A stretch of 64,000 bases of DNA from Bisporella sp. PMI_857 (GCA_021307315.1 JAJSPD010000021.1:620001-684000), one strand, 5' to 3'; positions 1 to 12,217 are shown, counted from the stretch's first letter. Translations and numbers: made by a program. The notes: generated by a model not told the origin, from the sequence alone.

Positions 1-1332
1 GAATGCGACGCTTTTGATCTTGAGCTGGGATCTCCTGAGAAGCTTGCCGCAGTGACAGGTAGCAAGGCTCACCATGTGAGTGCTGGAGCATCAATCGCCA
101 TATTATCACGCTCCAAAGGATATACTGACAGCTTCTAGCGCTTTACGGGGCCACAGATTATGAAATTTCACAAGCTACGGTCAGAGGTCTACAGAGCGAC
201 TTCACGGATTACCTTAGTCTCCTCTTTCCTCGCATCCATATTTTTAGGCAGCATAGCACCCATGGACATTAGTGATGCCTGTGGAGCGAATCTCTGGGAT
301 ATCTCTGCCGGGACCTGGAATGAGACGCTTCTGCACCTGGCAGCAGGAGAAGATGGCGTCGCCTCACTCAAGCAAAAACTTGGCAATGTCCGCGAGGACG
401 GAGGCGGATCTATGGGGCCCATCTCTCCCTACTTCGTCAACCGCTATGGGTTCTCTTCAGATTGTGGGATAGTACCATTTACGGGCGACAACCCAGCAAC
501 CATCCTGTCCCTACCTCTTCGACCCCTCGACGCCATTGTCTCCCTCGGTACTTCTACCACCTTCCTCATGTCCACACCAAATTACGTCCCGGATCCGTCT
601 TATCACTTCTTCAACCACCCTACTACCGCCGGACTCTACATGTTCATGCTTTGCTACAAAAACGGCGGGCTCGCCCGCGAAAAAGTCCGAGATACCCTTC
701 CCAAATCCGAAGGCTCCGACCCTTGGGCAATCTTCAACAAGATTTCCCTGGAGACACCACCCCTAGGGCGGAAATCTCAATCTGATCCCGCAAAACTGGC
801 GCTGTATTTTCCACTACCAGAAATTGTGCCCAACGTGAAAGCCGGTATATGGCGCTTCAATTATCCCCAAGATGGGAAGCTTGAAACGGCAGAACCATGG
901 GATAAAACGCATGATGCTCGCGCGATCGTAGAGTCACAGATACTCTCGCTTCGACTCCGCTCAAGGAACCTTGTCACCTCCTCATCTAATTCTGATCTCC
1001 CGCCACAACCGCGACGCATCTACCTGGTAGGTGGTGGATCGCTGAATCCGGCTATAGCACAGATCGTAGGCGAGGTTCTGGGCGGCGCGGAAGGAGTGTA
1101 TAGATTAGATGTCGGAGGGAACGCGTGTGCATTGGGTGGTGCTTACAAAGCTGTCTGGGCGATCGAGCGGAAAGAAGGCGAGAGCTTTGAGGATTTGATT
1201 GGCGGACGGTGGCGAGAGAGCGAGGCGGTAGTGAAGGTTGATAGAGGGTACAGGGAGGATACTTTCAAGGCTTACGAAGGTGCCTTGGAAGGCTTTGAGA
1301 AGATGGAAGAGAAGGTCTTGAAGGAGCAGTAA
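1..1332 (+). CDS. Xylulokinase, C-terminal part (5' end outside window)
   Basis: D-xylulose kinase phosphorylates D-xylulose to xylulose-5-phosphate in the cytosol, the last step feeding xylose and arabinose into the pentose phosphate pathway. Exon 1 (1-75, reading frame 1) ends at a GTGAGT donor. The intron is 76-138 (acceptor TTCTAG) and exon 2 is 139-1332, starting [11 protein letters not shown]. The FGGY-kinase C-terminal lobe is visible: [14 protein letters not shown] near the start of exon 2, and the ATP-site region [20 protein letters not shown] followed by [17 protein letters not shown] near the end. The in-frame ATG at 160 is internal, because coding sequence runs off the left edge. 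The N-terminal sugar-binding half is missing only through the window boundary. No lesion is seen. Family assignment is firm; the substrate is inferred from the fungal subfamily. Confidence 0.9.
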
Positions 1333-3384
1333 AGGGCTGACCATGAGTTTGAGACGATCAGCCCATTCCCATAGCGGCATAACCGTCCGAACCTTCTCGT
1401 AAAGAACCAAAATTCAATATAGCCTATCACTTTCAATGACGAGATAATCACTTTCCAGAGCATTTCATCATCATCATAGACCATATTTCACAAGAAAAAA
1501 AAAGTAATTTACTCTAAAAATAAAATAGATTCGGCCATAAAACGTGAACAAATGTACAAAAATCGTCTGATACCTTACAAACAGTCCTGAAAAAAAAAAC
1601 TCTGAAAAAAGGACACCCCAGCCTTTCCACGCTTTGCACTTTACACTCTCCATAGCTTACCGTGTAGGTGGGTCTTTAATGCTGCTTCCTGTGAGTAGAT
1701 AGAGCGGGATCGTGAGGTGGCGTGTGGAGCTCGAGAGGTGCTGGTGTGCGAAAGGATGAATAGGTGGTAGGAATATGGCGATGCTTGCGTATTCGATGAA
1801 GGTGCATAGGGTCTCGTGTGAAATGCGTTGACTCTGGACACTGAGCTACCGAGGTATATCTTGTGTGCGGATATATGGCGTGTAAGGTAGATTGAAGGAA
1901 TCAATGATTTGTAGATGCGGTACATTGTCATGCAAGTAAGATTGACCAGGCAAACACAGGCCTGAGGTGAATTGGGGGCTCTAACTAATATATGAATGAT
2001 TCAAGCTAGGCCGAAACTCTGCCGTAGTACGAGGACTTCAAGGGGCACGATCCTAAATTCGTAGAAGGAACATCAGCCTTCTAGCAACTTCCCGTCTCTC
2101 GTAGCAGTGCAGCTTATTATCCCCATAAGTATTCGGTCTTGCGTCAAACATAACAACCCAAATATATGGTCCCATCAAGGCGCCATATCTACGAAAACCG
2201 CCGCTGGCCAGCAGGGGGAGACGACCGAGCTGGGCTCCAACATGACAGTGCTCGCTTAGGTTTGTGCTCTCTACATCAAACGGAAAGATGGTATGTCTGT
2301 ACAAGACTAATCACTCTGTGCGAGGACTGTCCGGGACATACGGGTTTCCGTTGGAGACAACCACAGTTAATATATGCCAATAGGCATCCAAAAAAGAGGT
2401 TTTCCTGCCACTCAGCTGTACTGGCCAGTTTCTCGGGATTCTTCGATGCTGTCTGTCTATGCCCATTCCTCAAGAGCGAGGAGGGAATCATGAATCCAAA
2501 GTACTATTCCGATGAGATCATGCTTTAATTACTTAGGTGTGTATCAGAGTCATTCAGAAATGTGTTGAATCGCCGGAGCTGCTGCTTCTGCGCATAGCCA
2601 GATCATCAAAACTTCAGATACGGGCTGGTGGCGCTCGAATAGTTAGGACGACAGTTTATCTCAACCCAGGGAATGCATTCTTTAACCGTACTGAGCCGCA
2701 AGCTTATGACACGCTTAGCCAGACCTTTCCACAATCTACGCTACTTAGTTGACCGTTACTTCAGATTACTGGCCGAGGTCATGTTATATCAATATGCAAA
2801 TATTGCTTCAATATAGAACCAACCCATGGACAATGCATGGCAATTACAGAGCTCGAACAAACCTTGTAGTGGTGAGCCCCACACGTGCAGCACAAATGAG
2901 AGAATTCCAACATCACGACCAAGTTACCCGAAAGCATCACATCACTGGAAACAAGTCTACACTTAGACATTCCCAACCTGATAAAAGAAGTGTTTTTAAT
3001 GCTCTACCATTACAAGCAAGTGTGACATCCAACTCCCAAGTAGGAGCCTCGATATCACCCTCCCATCGCACCGATGCAAAGCTTTCATGACGACTGACTG
3101 TTAAAAAGGAAAAACCATGGGCCATAGAACCTCTTGCATGCTTTTGCTAGAAAACCCAAAGCTCGCATGATTTCGATAGACTGAAATCTGTGATTGGCTC
3201 AGATCCACCCTAATATCGTTTTTTGTTTCCACCACCCAATAGTATTTTGTGTATTTCGGACCACCTTCCAATTGCTGCTCAATTTTTCATAACCCCGATC
3301 ATAACGCACCAAGAATTATTTCCCGTCAAAACGAAAAGAGGCTCCGGAGATCAGATCGCAAGATTTGTATGAAAGTGGAGAGAT
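1333..3384. other. Intergenic, 2.05 kb
   Basis: Region between the 3' ends of xylulokinase (+) and the Stm1-like gene (-), so it should hold two 3' UTRs. Short open frames exist on both strands but none shows a recognisable domain, a splice-extended frame or coding-like composition. Several short A- or T-runs occur near 1494-1620. Nothing else is supported. Confidence 0.6.
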
Positions 3385-4705
3385 CTATGATCCCAGGCTT
3401 GGGAAGGCGCTGGTGTCATCAGTGTTGATGGAAGCAGTGTTGCGCTGGCCCCCACGAGGAGCGCCTCTGTCGCCGCCACGGCCACGACCGCCACGTTCGC
3501 CATCACCACGTCCTCGCCCGCCGCGGAATTCGCCTCGGCCTCGGGATGGGCCATCGCCACGACCTCCACGGCCGCCACGGAACCCATCTCCACGACCACC
3601 ACGGCCTCCACGCTCTGGTTGCTCTTGGAAGCGGTTGTCAAGCTCGAGGACCTGCTTCTGCTTGCGCTCACGCTCGCGCTTGGCCTTTCCTCCAGAGCCG
3701 GCGACGAAGTCCTCTTCATCTTGCTTGTTCAATGGCTTGGCGGCGGCCCACTTTTTGTCTTGCTTTGAGCCTTCGTTTGCCTTGCGAACCTCAAGGGCAC
3801 CAAGATCAAGCTTCTTTTCGGCTTGTTGAGCGAGGTACTCGGCATAGGAGATGCTCTTATCCTCGGGCTCTGCGGGAGTAGCATCAACGCCCTCTCCGTC
3901 ACCAGCCAAAGCCTCCTTCTGCTCGGCCTTGGCAATGGCTTCTCCAGCCTGCTCATCGTCAAGTTCGGCGCCGCCCTCATTGGCACCCCAGCCGTGGTTG
4001 GCTTGCTTTTCAGAATCACTGGATGGTATGTCAGTACTGTGAGCGTGATGATATATGGGGATGTGAGAAACTGCTTACCCTCCTACGCCACGGCTATGTC
4101 TGTCAAAGTTTTGAGCACCTCTGCCACGGCCACCACCTCGTCTTGAGTGACGGTCATCGCGGACATTTTCATCAACTGGCTTGCCTCGGTTCTGTGCGCT
4201 ACCAGCGTTGCGGTCACGGAAGGCTGAGGTAAAATTTAGCAATGGCCATTAAGACATGTTAATGAGTCTTAAAATGGCTCTAAAAATGGCCACAGAGGAT
4301 GCGCGGACTCACCACCTTCATTGCCTTGGAATCCACCACGGCGAGGGCCTCGGCTTTCACCTCCGGCCGGTGCCTTAGAAGCAGGAGCTTCTGCAGGAGC
4401 GTTGCGCTTGGTATGACGAGCGGGAGTCTTGTCAATCACCTTCGTTGGTGGATCTGGCTCCCTGTCCGAGTCCTGATCAGGGTCATTGCCTAATTATCAC
4501 GCATTGTTAGTCGGTGTGTCTTTTTTCAAACTAGAACGCGGCAGGATTCGTGTTCGCCATACCGAGGAGCTCGTAAAGGTTCTGCAAATATCACCATTAG
4601 CATCAGATCAATTCGATTGAGGTTCGAGATATCTGCAGACACCTGCGCCGTGTCTGCTGATGCCTCTGATGACGGTATTCTTACCTTTGAGGCGATGTCC
4701 GTCAT
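3385..4705 (-). CDS. Stm1-like ribosome- and RNA-binding RGG protein
   Basis: Homologue of yeast Stm1 and animal SERBP1/HABP4, which occupy the mRNA channel of idle 80S ribosomes and bind RNA. Five exons on the minus strand: 4685-4705, 4563-4581, 4313-4489, 4079-4223 and 3385-4018, giving 331 residues. The start MTDIASK|NLYELLGNDPD matches the conserved Stm1 N-terminus, which fixes the ATG at 4705. The HABP4/PAI-RBP1 domain is in the last exon (SISYAEYLAQQAEKKLDLG, then KWAAAKPLNKQDEEDFVAG). After it comes a long arginine/glycine-rich tail with many RGG repeats, the usual substrate of arginine methyltransferases. A second, shorter RGG patch sits at the end of exon 4. Tiny first exons are typical of highly expressed translation-related genes in these fungi. 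Frames join across all four introns. Confidence 0.92.
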
Positions 4706-5663
4706 TCTGCCTGATCAAGCGCCCACGAAGGCACTATGCTACCGAGAGAACAATTCGGAGAGGGTAAATGGGAAACGAGACGGACAGGTTCCTAACACTA
4801 TAGGAAGCTGTCTCTCGAGAGGTTGTGATGAGAGATCCTGAGAGGTTGATGTTTGATCTTTTCTCGTGATGGAGCTCGATCAGCAAGTTGTCTCAAAAAA
4901 GTGTCTCGCTTAAAAATTTAGGGCAACCCACAGACCAGATGGATTGAAATGAGATGCAACTTGTCACTTGTGGTCAGGCAGAACCTCGGATATAGCGTCC
5001 GACTTTTAATATTATCTTTAATAAAATATAAGATAATAACCACAAGTAAGCATGCTCTACAGTCAGCATTATTAATGAAAGAGATGCGGTGTGGTATCGT
5101 TGTAGCCTTTTGGTGAATATGTGGTGGCTGTATCACCATATGATAACGACCACCTCATGAACATCAAACTTCCCCTTATTGTCTATCCCAAGCACCTCGG
5201 ACCAAATGGGACATTGAACATCACTGCTGCTAACATCCAACTCAAATAGTATCTCTTAGAAGCTAAGAGTGTACGACGCAGTCTACGTTGCGTCTCGGCT
5301 TACCACAAAGCCTACCCCAGTTATATTTTATCTCAACACTGTCATGATATGTTCCTGGCAGGTCAACTTTTCCATTCATGTGTATGTACACTGCTGTTCC
5401 ACGATATACATGGACTGTAGGAGCCATAACTATCCTCCAAGCCCCGGCACGCTCTGCAATATTCTTCCCCTTCCATGGCCCTTCAGCTGTACAAATTCCG
5501 AGGCACCATACCTCAGCCACGGCCCCAAAGGTTAGATTCTCCAGAATCTATCCTCCTGTTCCAAATACTCCTGTCCATGTACACGCCATTTTCCCAGAAA
5601 CACGCCTCCTTGACGCTGGAATTGAAAATCAAAGTGCCGCCTCCCATGGGTATCACATGCTTT
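4706..5663. other. Intergenic, Stm1 promoter side and bZIP 3' side
   Basis: The Stm1 leader (4706-4800 read on the minus strand) is pyrimidine-rich, as expected for a translation-related gene. The rest should contain the promoter and the 3' end of the bZIP gene. No additional gene is supported. Confidence 0.5.
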
Positions 5664-7076
5664 TTATCTCATTGAACTAGTATCAAAAGAAAATTGAGTA
5701 GGGAATTGCATGCTTGCCGTAAGTCCAAAGGGATCAAACTCAAGCAGTGGGTCATGATCGAGAAGCTGGGTCATAGAATTGCTGTACGCTTGGCTACTGC
5801 CTTGCATCTGGTGATTTTGCGGCTGTGCGCTGTGTTGCTGTTGCTGCAGACGTTGCTGCTGTTGTAGCTGCTGTTGCCGTTGCTGCGAGACTTGGTAATT
5901 CAGTTGTTGCTGCTGTGCACTCGGAAACAGGTTTTCGGGGTATGGGCCAGGCCCAGATTCGGATGTATCTTGGTCGTCAATCATATCGGTTTGCGCATCA
6001 TACTCCTGTTCTGTACTCACGGAGTCAATCTAGGACGAACATAGCTCTATGTAAAGAAAAGGGAAAGGAAGGGGCGGGTCAGCTTGCCGAGTTGCTCAAT
6101 GTGATTTTGAAAGGATGGGGAGAACGAGGCAGTCACCGGAGTATTTGCCGTGCTGCCTGTCCCATTGATTCCCTGCCCTTTTGGTCCTGGTCCTAATCCA
6201 ATAATCCCAGTATTGACCAGACCTGGGTTCATAGGTAAGCCCAGAGGATTTTGCGCTCTTGCTGGATGAATTCGTGACGGTTGGTGCCCTTGTTGGAGCT
6301 GAGCTTGGTTGTCTGAAGCCGGCGGCGTCAATACCCCAGGGTTATGAAATCCAGGAGAGTTGGATGTTGGCGAGGAAGCGTGAGAAGCGGGCGTTGGGCG
6401 TAATTGTGGAGACTGAAGTGATAGGCCTGGCTCAATTTTTGGTGCTATATTCGAGTTTGATCGTCGAGCTTGGTTGTGCCTATTCATGATAGCGCGCTGC
6501 ATCGGAGGGGGTTGTGCCATACTAGGTGGCATGTGCGTTGGACCAAGGTGTGGACTGGAGGTTTTGGCACGTAATTCAGCTTGAACGTCGATGCCTACCG
6601 GGATTAGTATTTGCTGACCCCATACTTTGTCGCACGTCATGCCTACCTTTCTCTAAGAGGATTCTCTCGAGCAGAGAGTTCTTGTATCTCAGCATGAGAC
6701 ATTCGTCTGCCGCACTTCGATGCGCATTTTGCAGGTTATGCAGATTCGTTTCGTGTACGCGAATAGTCTCCTCTAACTGCTTGATATATTCTGTCCGGCG
6801 CTCCCTGAATGCAGCTTGCGCTTGTCGGTTCCTCTGCTTCCGTTCCTCGGACGTAGCATATATCTTTACCTAGTTAGTTCACATGCGCCAACATATTATA
6901 GAAGCTTGACATACTGGTTTGCGGCCGCCCTTTCTCTTGACCTGGCCAGTGACCTCTTGCGGCGCTCCGGTCTCAGCCTCCGGGGTTGAGTCCATCGAAT
7001 CATCGGACCCTTCTCTTTCGCCATCTCTTTCAGATTCCTTCTTGTCAATGGACATGTTATTGCTGTCGTCGGCCAT
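5664..7076 (-). CDS. bZIP transcription factor, Yap/Pap1-type basic region
   Basis: Nuclear DNA-binding regulator. Exons on the minus strand: 6915-7076, 6647-6869, 6088-6594 and 5664-6010, giving 412 residues. The basic region begins near residue 55 and carries N68-x2-A71-Q72-x2-F75-R76, the fungal Yap/Pap1 signature NxxAQxxFR. A leucine-zipper-like coiled coil follows to about residue 125 (IKQLEETIRVHETNLHNLQ, then RYKNSLLERILLEKGI). The remainder is low-complexity Pro/Ser/Asn sequence. A glutamine-rich tract in the last exon is encoded by CAG/CAA runs and lies at 5815-5930. The acidic N-terminus is Asp/Glu/Ser-rich. The third intron appears to use a GC donor (see its own entry). I do not see the paired cysteine-rich domains of true Yap1 oxidative sensors, so I give no gene name. 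Target genes are unknown. Confidence 0.88.
5815..5930. repeat. CAG/CTG-rich imperfect repeat encoding polyglutamine
   Basis: Imperfect CTG/TTG triplet run on the plus strand (CAG/CAA on the coding minus strand). It encodes the Gln-rich segment of the bZIP factor, broken by Leu, Arg and Ser. Such tracts vary in length between strains and often act as transcription-activation segments. Confidence 0.8.
6011..6087 (-). other. Probable GC-AG intron in the bZIP gene
   Basis: Translation through this stretch reaches a stop soon after HIEQLGKLTRPF, so an intron is needed to join the next frame. No GT donor gives a natural junction. A donor at CTCG|GCAAGC with the acceptor GTACAG joins the frames as QNHIEQL-EQEYDAQ in phase 1. 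GC-AG introns are a known minority class whose donors otherwise match consensus well, as here (GCAAG). An alternative GT donor about 40 nt upstream (at CCG|GTGACT), with the acceptor CTAG at 6030, also keeps frame but drops 13 conserved-looking residues. Confidence 0.6.
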
Positions 7077-10000
7077 TGCAGTACGACACTGTGCTCTGTC
7101 TAAGCTATTACCCCGCCGTCAACAACCACAAAGCCGCGGCGGGCGGTGCTGTATCGTCCTCGGTGGAGCGTCCAATGATTTACAGGCAGCAGGTCAAGCT
7201 CTGGGTAGTTACATCGGCACGTCAGTGGTCTAGGTCACTTCCCCGTGTCCCAGCAGCTTGGATCTGGTAAGGCAGGAGCAATAGACAAGGCTGACGCTAG
7301 AAATAGATTGCAAAGTGTTGATAATAGAGATAGAGAAGATTGTGGTTTTGTGTACCTAATGAAAACTGAAGTGTGTGACAGCAGGAAAAGGGAAAATGGA
7401 AGCAGGAACGGATAGGCTTTTACTTAACTTGAAGGAAATGCGGAGAAGGGGGCTACACGTCCTTTCGAACTTACTCTATCGATCTCTAGCGAACGAGCAC
7501 ATATCCAGTCAGAGCAGCAGCCATGCCGAGCGGGATTTCCAGGGATCATTTCGTGGCCGTGTTGGGGCATGATGATGGATGGGCCAGGTAGGCTAGCTAG
7601 GCTTGGGCCAGGGCTGGCCAGCGTCCAGGACTGTGCTGTACTATACTGTACTGTACTGTTACAGGACCTACTTACTGTATGGCGGTCCTGCGTATACGGT
7701 TCATCTACGCGAGTGGGCGCGTTACCCGGGTCGGGAGTAAAAGGGCAAAGGAAGTGTCCGTTGTGGTGGCATGCATGCCGGTAGGTGGTGTACTGTAGTA
7801 GGATCGCCTTCGACCCTGTGCTTATTGCCAGGGCCCTCCCCGGGGAAGTAAGTAAGTTTCTTATTGGTATTTTCTCCCACCGTAGTCCTGAAAGAGCAGC
7901 TAATCTGGGCAGCTGCTGCGCCCTCATTGGACAATTCAACTATTCCTCCCATGATTCTATAGCTTCTAGCGCAAAAGCGTAAAGAAGATTGAGATTGCAT
8001 CGTTGCAAGTGCGTAGACGTAGGCGGCGACTCAGGGAGGGGACGGAAAAGGGCGGGCTTCTGAAAAAATTTTCATCTGCACCTGTTTTGAATGCGGCGTT
8101 TGAAAGAAGTTTCTTGACCACTGACCAGTTTCTTGGTGGAACTGCGCTAGAGGAAATACCCCGGAATGTGTTTGGTTGACTAGCCATCTTACACTGTAAC
8201 AACAACCGCTAATTGGCTGCATCGGGGCTCTTCTAGAAAAAGGCTAGAAGTTTTATTTGATCTGATCTCTCCTGTACCGGAGTGGAGATAATGTCCTGTC
8301 CTGTTACTGTACAGTACAGTCTACCTTCATACAGCAGTTCATCAGACAGACCCATTCATTCCTTCTTAAGCCGAGCGTTAGCATCATCACCCGCCTCAAA
8401 ATATCTTTCCCCTACACCTAACACGGCTGTACGGTGATGGTGGTGGTGGTGGTGGAGGTGGAGGTGGAGGTGCTGCTGCTGGCGCTGTACGGAGGACTCA
8501 TTCTAGCTATACAGTACGATATTGCAACATGTTGCAAGCCTTCATATGCGGCCATTTCCGAATCTTGATGTGACGTTTGATTATTTCCTTCCTCTTTTTT
8601 TTTTTTTTTTTTGGGCCTTCCTCCTCCTGTGTGGATGATGCAGTCACCTGAGCCATGGTCTGAAGATGGGGCGTTGAATGCCAAGGGTACGGGATAAAAT
8701 CTCCCACTCAGGTTAAGCCTATCGAAGCCTGCCAAGTGCTGCCCTTCCCTGACTGGCTGCTACGGCCTTTGCTTAGAGCTCCACCCGTTTCTGTCCTTGT
8801 GCTGGAGCCTGGACGGGCAGGCGACATCTCCGGTGGCTTCAGCTTCTTTTGCATCTCCTCGGAAGCTAAAACATCGTCTTTGAAAGCATTGGCAATGCGA
8901 AAAGTTCCAGTACAGTAGGTGCCTCCTCGTCCCCCCTGTAGAAACCGGCTTGAGGCACAGCAAGAATCGAAAACAAAACGTCGGCTCCAATATAAATCTG
9001 CAATCGACTCGTGTCAATGAACAAGTTTCTACATGGTCCTGTCCTCTGCCTGCCTGTCTGTCTTCGACTGCGCTATAGAATAGGATTCAAAACAACTGAA
9101 AGAAGCACCCCTGCCCGCGCATCATGCCATATATTTACTTGAAAGCAAGTTAATAAATGCGGAACTGCTTGTGCAAACCTTTCGAGGTTCAAAACGCACC
9201 TGATGGGTTAGGTAATAGGTAGCCGCGAAAACCTCTTCAACCACTTCATGATTGACGCAGCAAACGGGCAACGCTTGGATCCACGCCATTCAATCTTCCA
9301 ACATCAAGGTTAACAAGACGAAAAAAGCAAGTAAAATCACGAGTGCAAGCCACTAATCTTACAAGGTTTTATTCAGAATGTTTCCCCAGACACCATATAC
9401 CATATACGTCCAAATGATGACATCACGGCAGAAGACACCCACCAAAGACAGATGCAAAAGGCCGGCAGCAAAAAATCATTGAAACAAATGAAATATGATG
9501 AGTTGCTTGTTCGGATACAAACGTAACAAAGGAAAGAAGGGACCACAACTGGCTCTGGCAAAGGTCTCCGGAATATGTACAAAATACAATTGTGACAGGT
9601 AGGTCGGTCAGCAGGAAGTGTAGGTTAGAAAAGACCATCGGTTATTATCCTCCTGGAATATTCAAGCCTTTGCCATTATCTTTTGTGTTAGCCAGATCAA
9701 GACAATTATATCAAGTCCACTACGGCTCCTGTGAGACCAGTCTTTAGTTCATCGCAACATCATGGTAGATTTGAGCCCGGATGTTCAATTATTAGATGCG
9801 GCGAAACTCTTCTGGGCTCATTTTATTTTGAAAGTACTAATAACAACGCAAGATGTAAACAGGATCAACACAGTGTGCTTGATGATGCATCAGGGCACAG
9901 GATGCTTCAAACTCTCGAGGAGACCCGCCAAAACTACGAGGCTGAAGTACCACTTTTCCAAGCTGGTGGTAGCCTCGAGTGCTTGGTAAGGCTGTACCAC

Positions 10001-10143
10001 ACTCAACCACGCGTTACCTTATTAGGTTTAGCTTTATTTACCCCAAACACACCGTTTTTTGGTGACGCAACAAAAATCACCACCTTGCAATACAATTCTT
10101 TTACAGAACAACTTCCACCATTGCAACATCGAAGGACGTCAAG
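7077..10143. other. Intergenic, 3.07 kb between divergent genes
   Basis: Shared upstream region of the bZIP gene (-) and the KEN-box protein gene (+). It contains a cluster of TACTGTA/TACAGTA words (7644-8917), a GGT/GGAGGT microsatellite (about 8434-8478) and a T-run (about 8597-8612). It also holds a start-stop AUG (7214-7209, minus strand). An open frame at 9731-10147 looks like chance: no domain, and it runs into the start of the next gene in another frame. Length and repeat content fit a large regulatory region. Confidence 0.55.
8434..8478. repeat. GGT/GGAGGT microsatellite
   Basis: Tandem GGT units passing into GGAGGT and then GCT units, uninterrupted over about 45 bp. A T-tract of about 16 follows at 8597-8612. 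Confidence 0.85.
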
Positions 10144-12217
10144 ATGACCCCTCGTCGTCGCTCGAACAGACTTCGAGGTAACAATGCCACTCCCAAGGTA
10201 AGCAGCAAGCCGTCCGAAAAGTAGAATTTGTCCCAACTGATCGTGTGCTTGAAGTCCATCAATCATGCTCTCAACAGACCACTCTCTTCCCTCGCAGAAC
10301 GCGATGAATCGCCATCCACCGGTCCTCAATCCACTTTAGACTCAATCGTATCCTCCCCTTTGGCGCCGCGTACCCCTGCGACAGCTGGCCGTCCTAAAGC
10401 AGCCAAGAAAGAGATGCATCCAAGCAAAGCACAACAGAGCACTGCACAAGAGCCTGACAGTGGTTTGCGCTTTGGGTTTGTTGATATCGAAGCAACACAG
10501 CAAACACCTTCAAAGGCTGCTACGCCACAGGTATCTTCCTTCGACTTCCGATTCGCTCTCCCTGCACCAGAACTTGGCCCTGAAGCACAAAAACTTAGAG
10601 ATGATCTACGTGAGGAGGCACTACGTATCAAGGCAAGTCTGGCCGCTAAGCGTGAGGAGGAAAAGCGTTTGCTCGGGGAAGAAACAGTTGAAAGCCTCAC
10701 CGGCCGTAAGCTAGCACATCCAAAGGGTAAGGTTGGCCGTTTCAGTGATGTGCACATGGCACAATTCAAGAAGATGGATTCCATTGCAGGACATCCTTCT
10801 GCTTTTAGAGCACAGCCTGGCCGAGTAACTCCAACAGCCACTAGCAAGAGTCTCAAACGCACACAATCAAAGGCGAAGCTGGATGATAGGGAGCAATTAC
10901 ATGCCGACAAGAATGATGAGAAAGATACTGGTCGTCTCGAGCATACAAGCCTCGCTAAACGCGCTAGACAAGCTATTGAAGATGATACATCATCAGCACG
11001 TCCCATTTCTCAGGATGAGATACCTAAGTCAAATGCGTCTGCAATTTCACGTTCTAAATCGACTTTTTTTGCATCAATCACGACTCCAACCAAAGCCTCT
11101 CTTGCCCGCGCTACAAGCGTCAAGAAAAATGGTAGTCATATTCCTACCTTGTCCAGATCCCCATCCAAGTCTAATCTAACGGGTACGCCACGGGGTCTCA
11201 CAAAGTCGGCAACCACAAATCATGTCTTTAGCAGCATTCCACGGTCGCCATCAAAGGGTTTCTTGCGTACGCCCGGGAAGTTTGATAGGGTCAAGTCGAT
11301 TCTTCGCCATCCTAGTTCTAGTATGAAAAAGCCAACTGCAGGTATGTAACTCAGAGGATGCCGCGCTTAACTACTCGGCATATTCTTTAAAAGTTCATTG
11401 TATTCTGGCCCAGAAGCATGCGATAGTTCTATTACGACATCTGCTAATCCCTGATCTTACAGTTCCATCCATATCCGCAAACCCAAGTGGGCCAAATCTC
11501 GACAAGGCTCTCCCTTCTATTCCTTCCACACCCACTAGTCTGAATTTGCTCAAGAGTGCAAAAATAATTCAAACTACGCCTTCTCCAATTAAGTCTGGAA
11601 TCCCTCGCTCCACTTCAAGGCTCAATCTTTCCCAGAGATTCCAAGCTGAACGCCAACCCCATTCTAAAGAGGTTCAATATCCTTCTGTTGGTGGCGAATT
11701 AGCCTTAGCCGCCAAGTCGCCGGTGGTCATCTATCCTTCATTGACGTCCCCTCGCCCACTTCCTCAGCCTCCACAACAGATAAACTCTGCGCAGCGTCCA
11801 CCACACTCGGTCCCTGGCACATTCTCATTTCGGAGTGATCATACTATCGATTTTGGTGCTTCTCCAGAAGGATTTGGCTCGTCCCCTGGTCAATCTAGCG
11901 TTCGACAAGTCCGGCCAAGCATCTGCCCAAGTGCTATGCCTGGTAGCTTTCCCGAAACCAACAAGGAGAATGTAGCAGAGACGATGGTTGTATTTGCACA
12001 CGGCATGTCCAACAAGAAGCGTCGTCGAGCTGACTCGGATGATGAGGAAGAGGCAGAGCGTTCCCCAAAGAAGCCTAAGCCTGTTGCTGAAGGAGAAATG
12101 CTCATGGCACCTAAGCTATTAGCTAATGCTCCTAAACAACCTCCTACTCCTGTTAAGAAGAGGGGCCTAAGTCTCTCGCGCTTGAACGCCCTAGCCCGTC
12201 CTAAGATGCGGAAATAG
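10144..12217 (+). CDS. Unrecognised basic protein with KEN box and CDK-type sites
   Basis: Three exons fit: 10144-10177, 10298-11341 and 11463-12217, giving 610 residues. The first junction is the least certain: donor CGAG|GTAACA with acceptor CTCGCAG joins RRRSNRLR to ERDESPSTG in phase, whereas the stronger-looking donor at 10198 does not join any acceptor in frame. The protein is Ser/Pro/Lys/Arg-rich. It has an FGFVDIE segment and a helical, charged stretch around residues 110-150 (LRDDLREEALRIKASLAAKR), then GRFSDVHMAQFKKMDSIAGH. It also has repeated S/T-P-x-K/R sites (two SPSK, one TPGK) around residues 295-345, a KEN motif at 527-529, and an acidic-then-basic patch before a basic C-terminus (GLSLSRLNALARPKMRK). 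KEN plus CDK-type sites suggests a cell-cycle-controlled, perhaps spindle or nuclear protein. That is inference; I do not recognise the family. Confidence 0.7.

Noticed and set aside
3365..3829. Plus-strand frames over the RGG region of the Stm1-like gene
   Set aside because: Pro/Arg-rich shadow translations of a GC-rich repeat whose minus strand carries the clear conserved domain.
9731..10147. 138-codon open frame before the KEN-box gene
   Set aside because: No domain or repeat pattern, overlaps the next gene's start in another frame, and composition looks non-coding.
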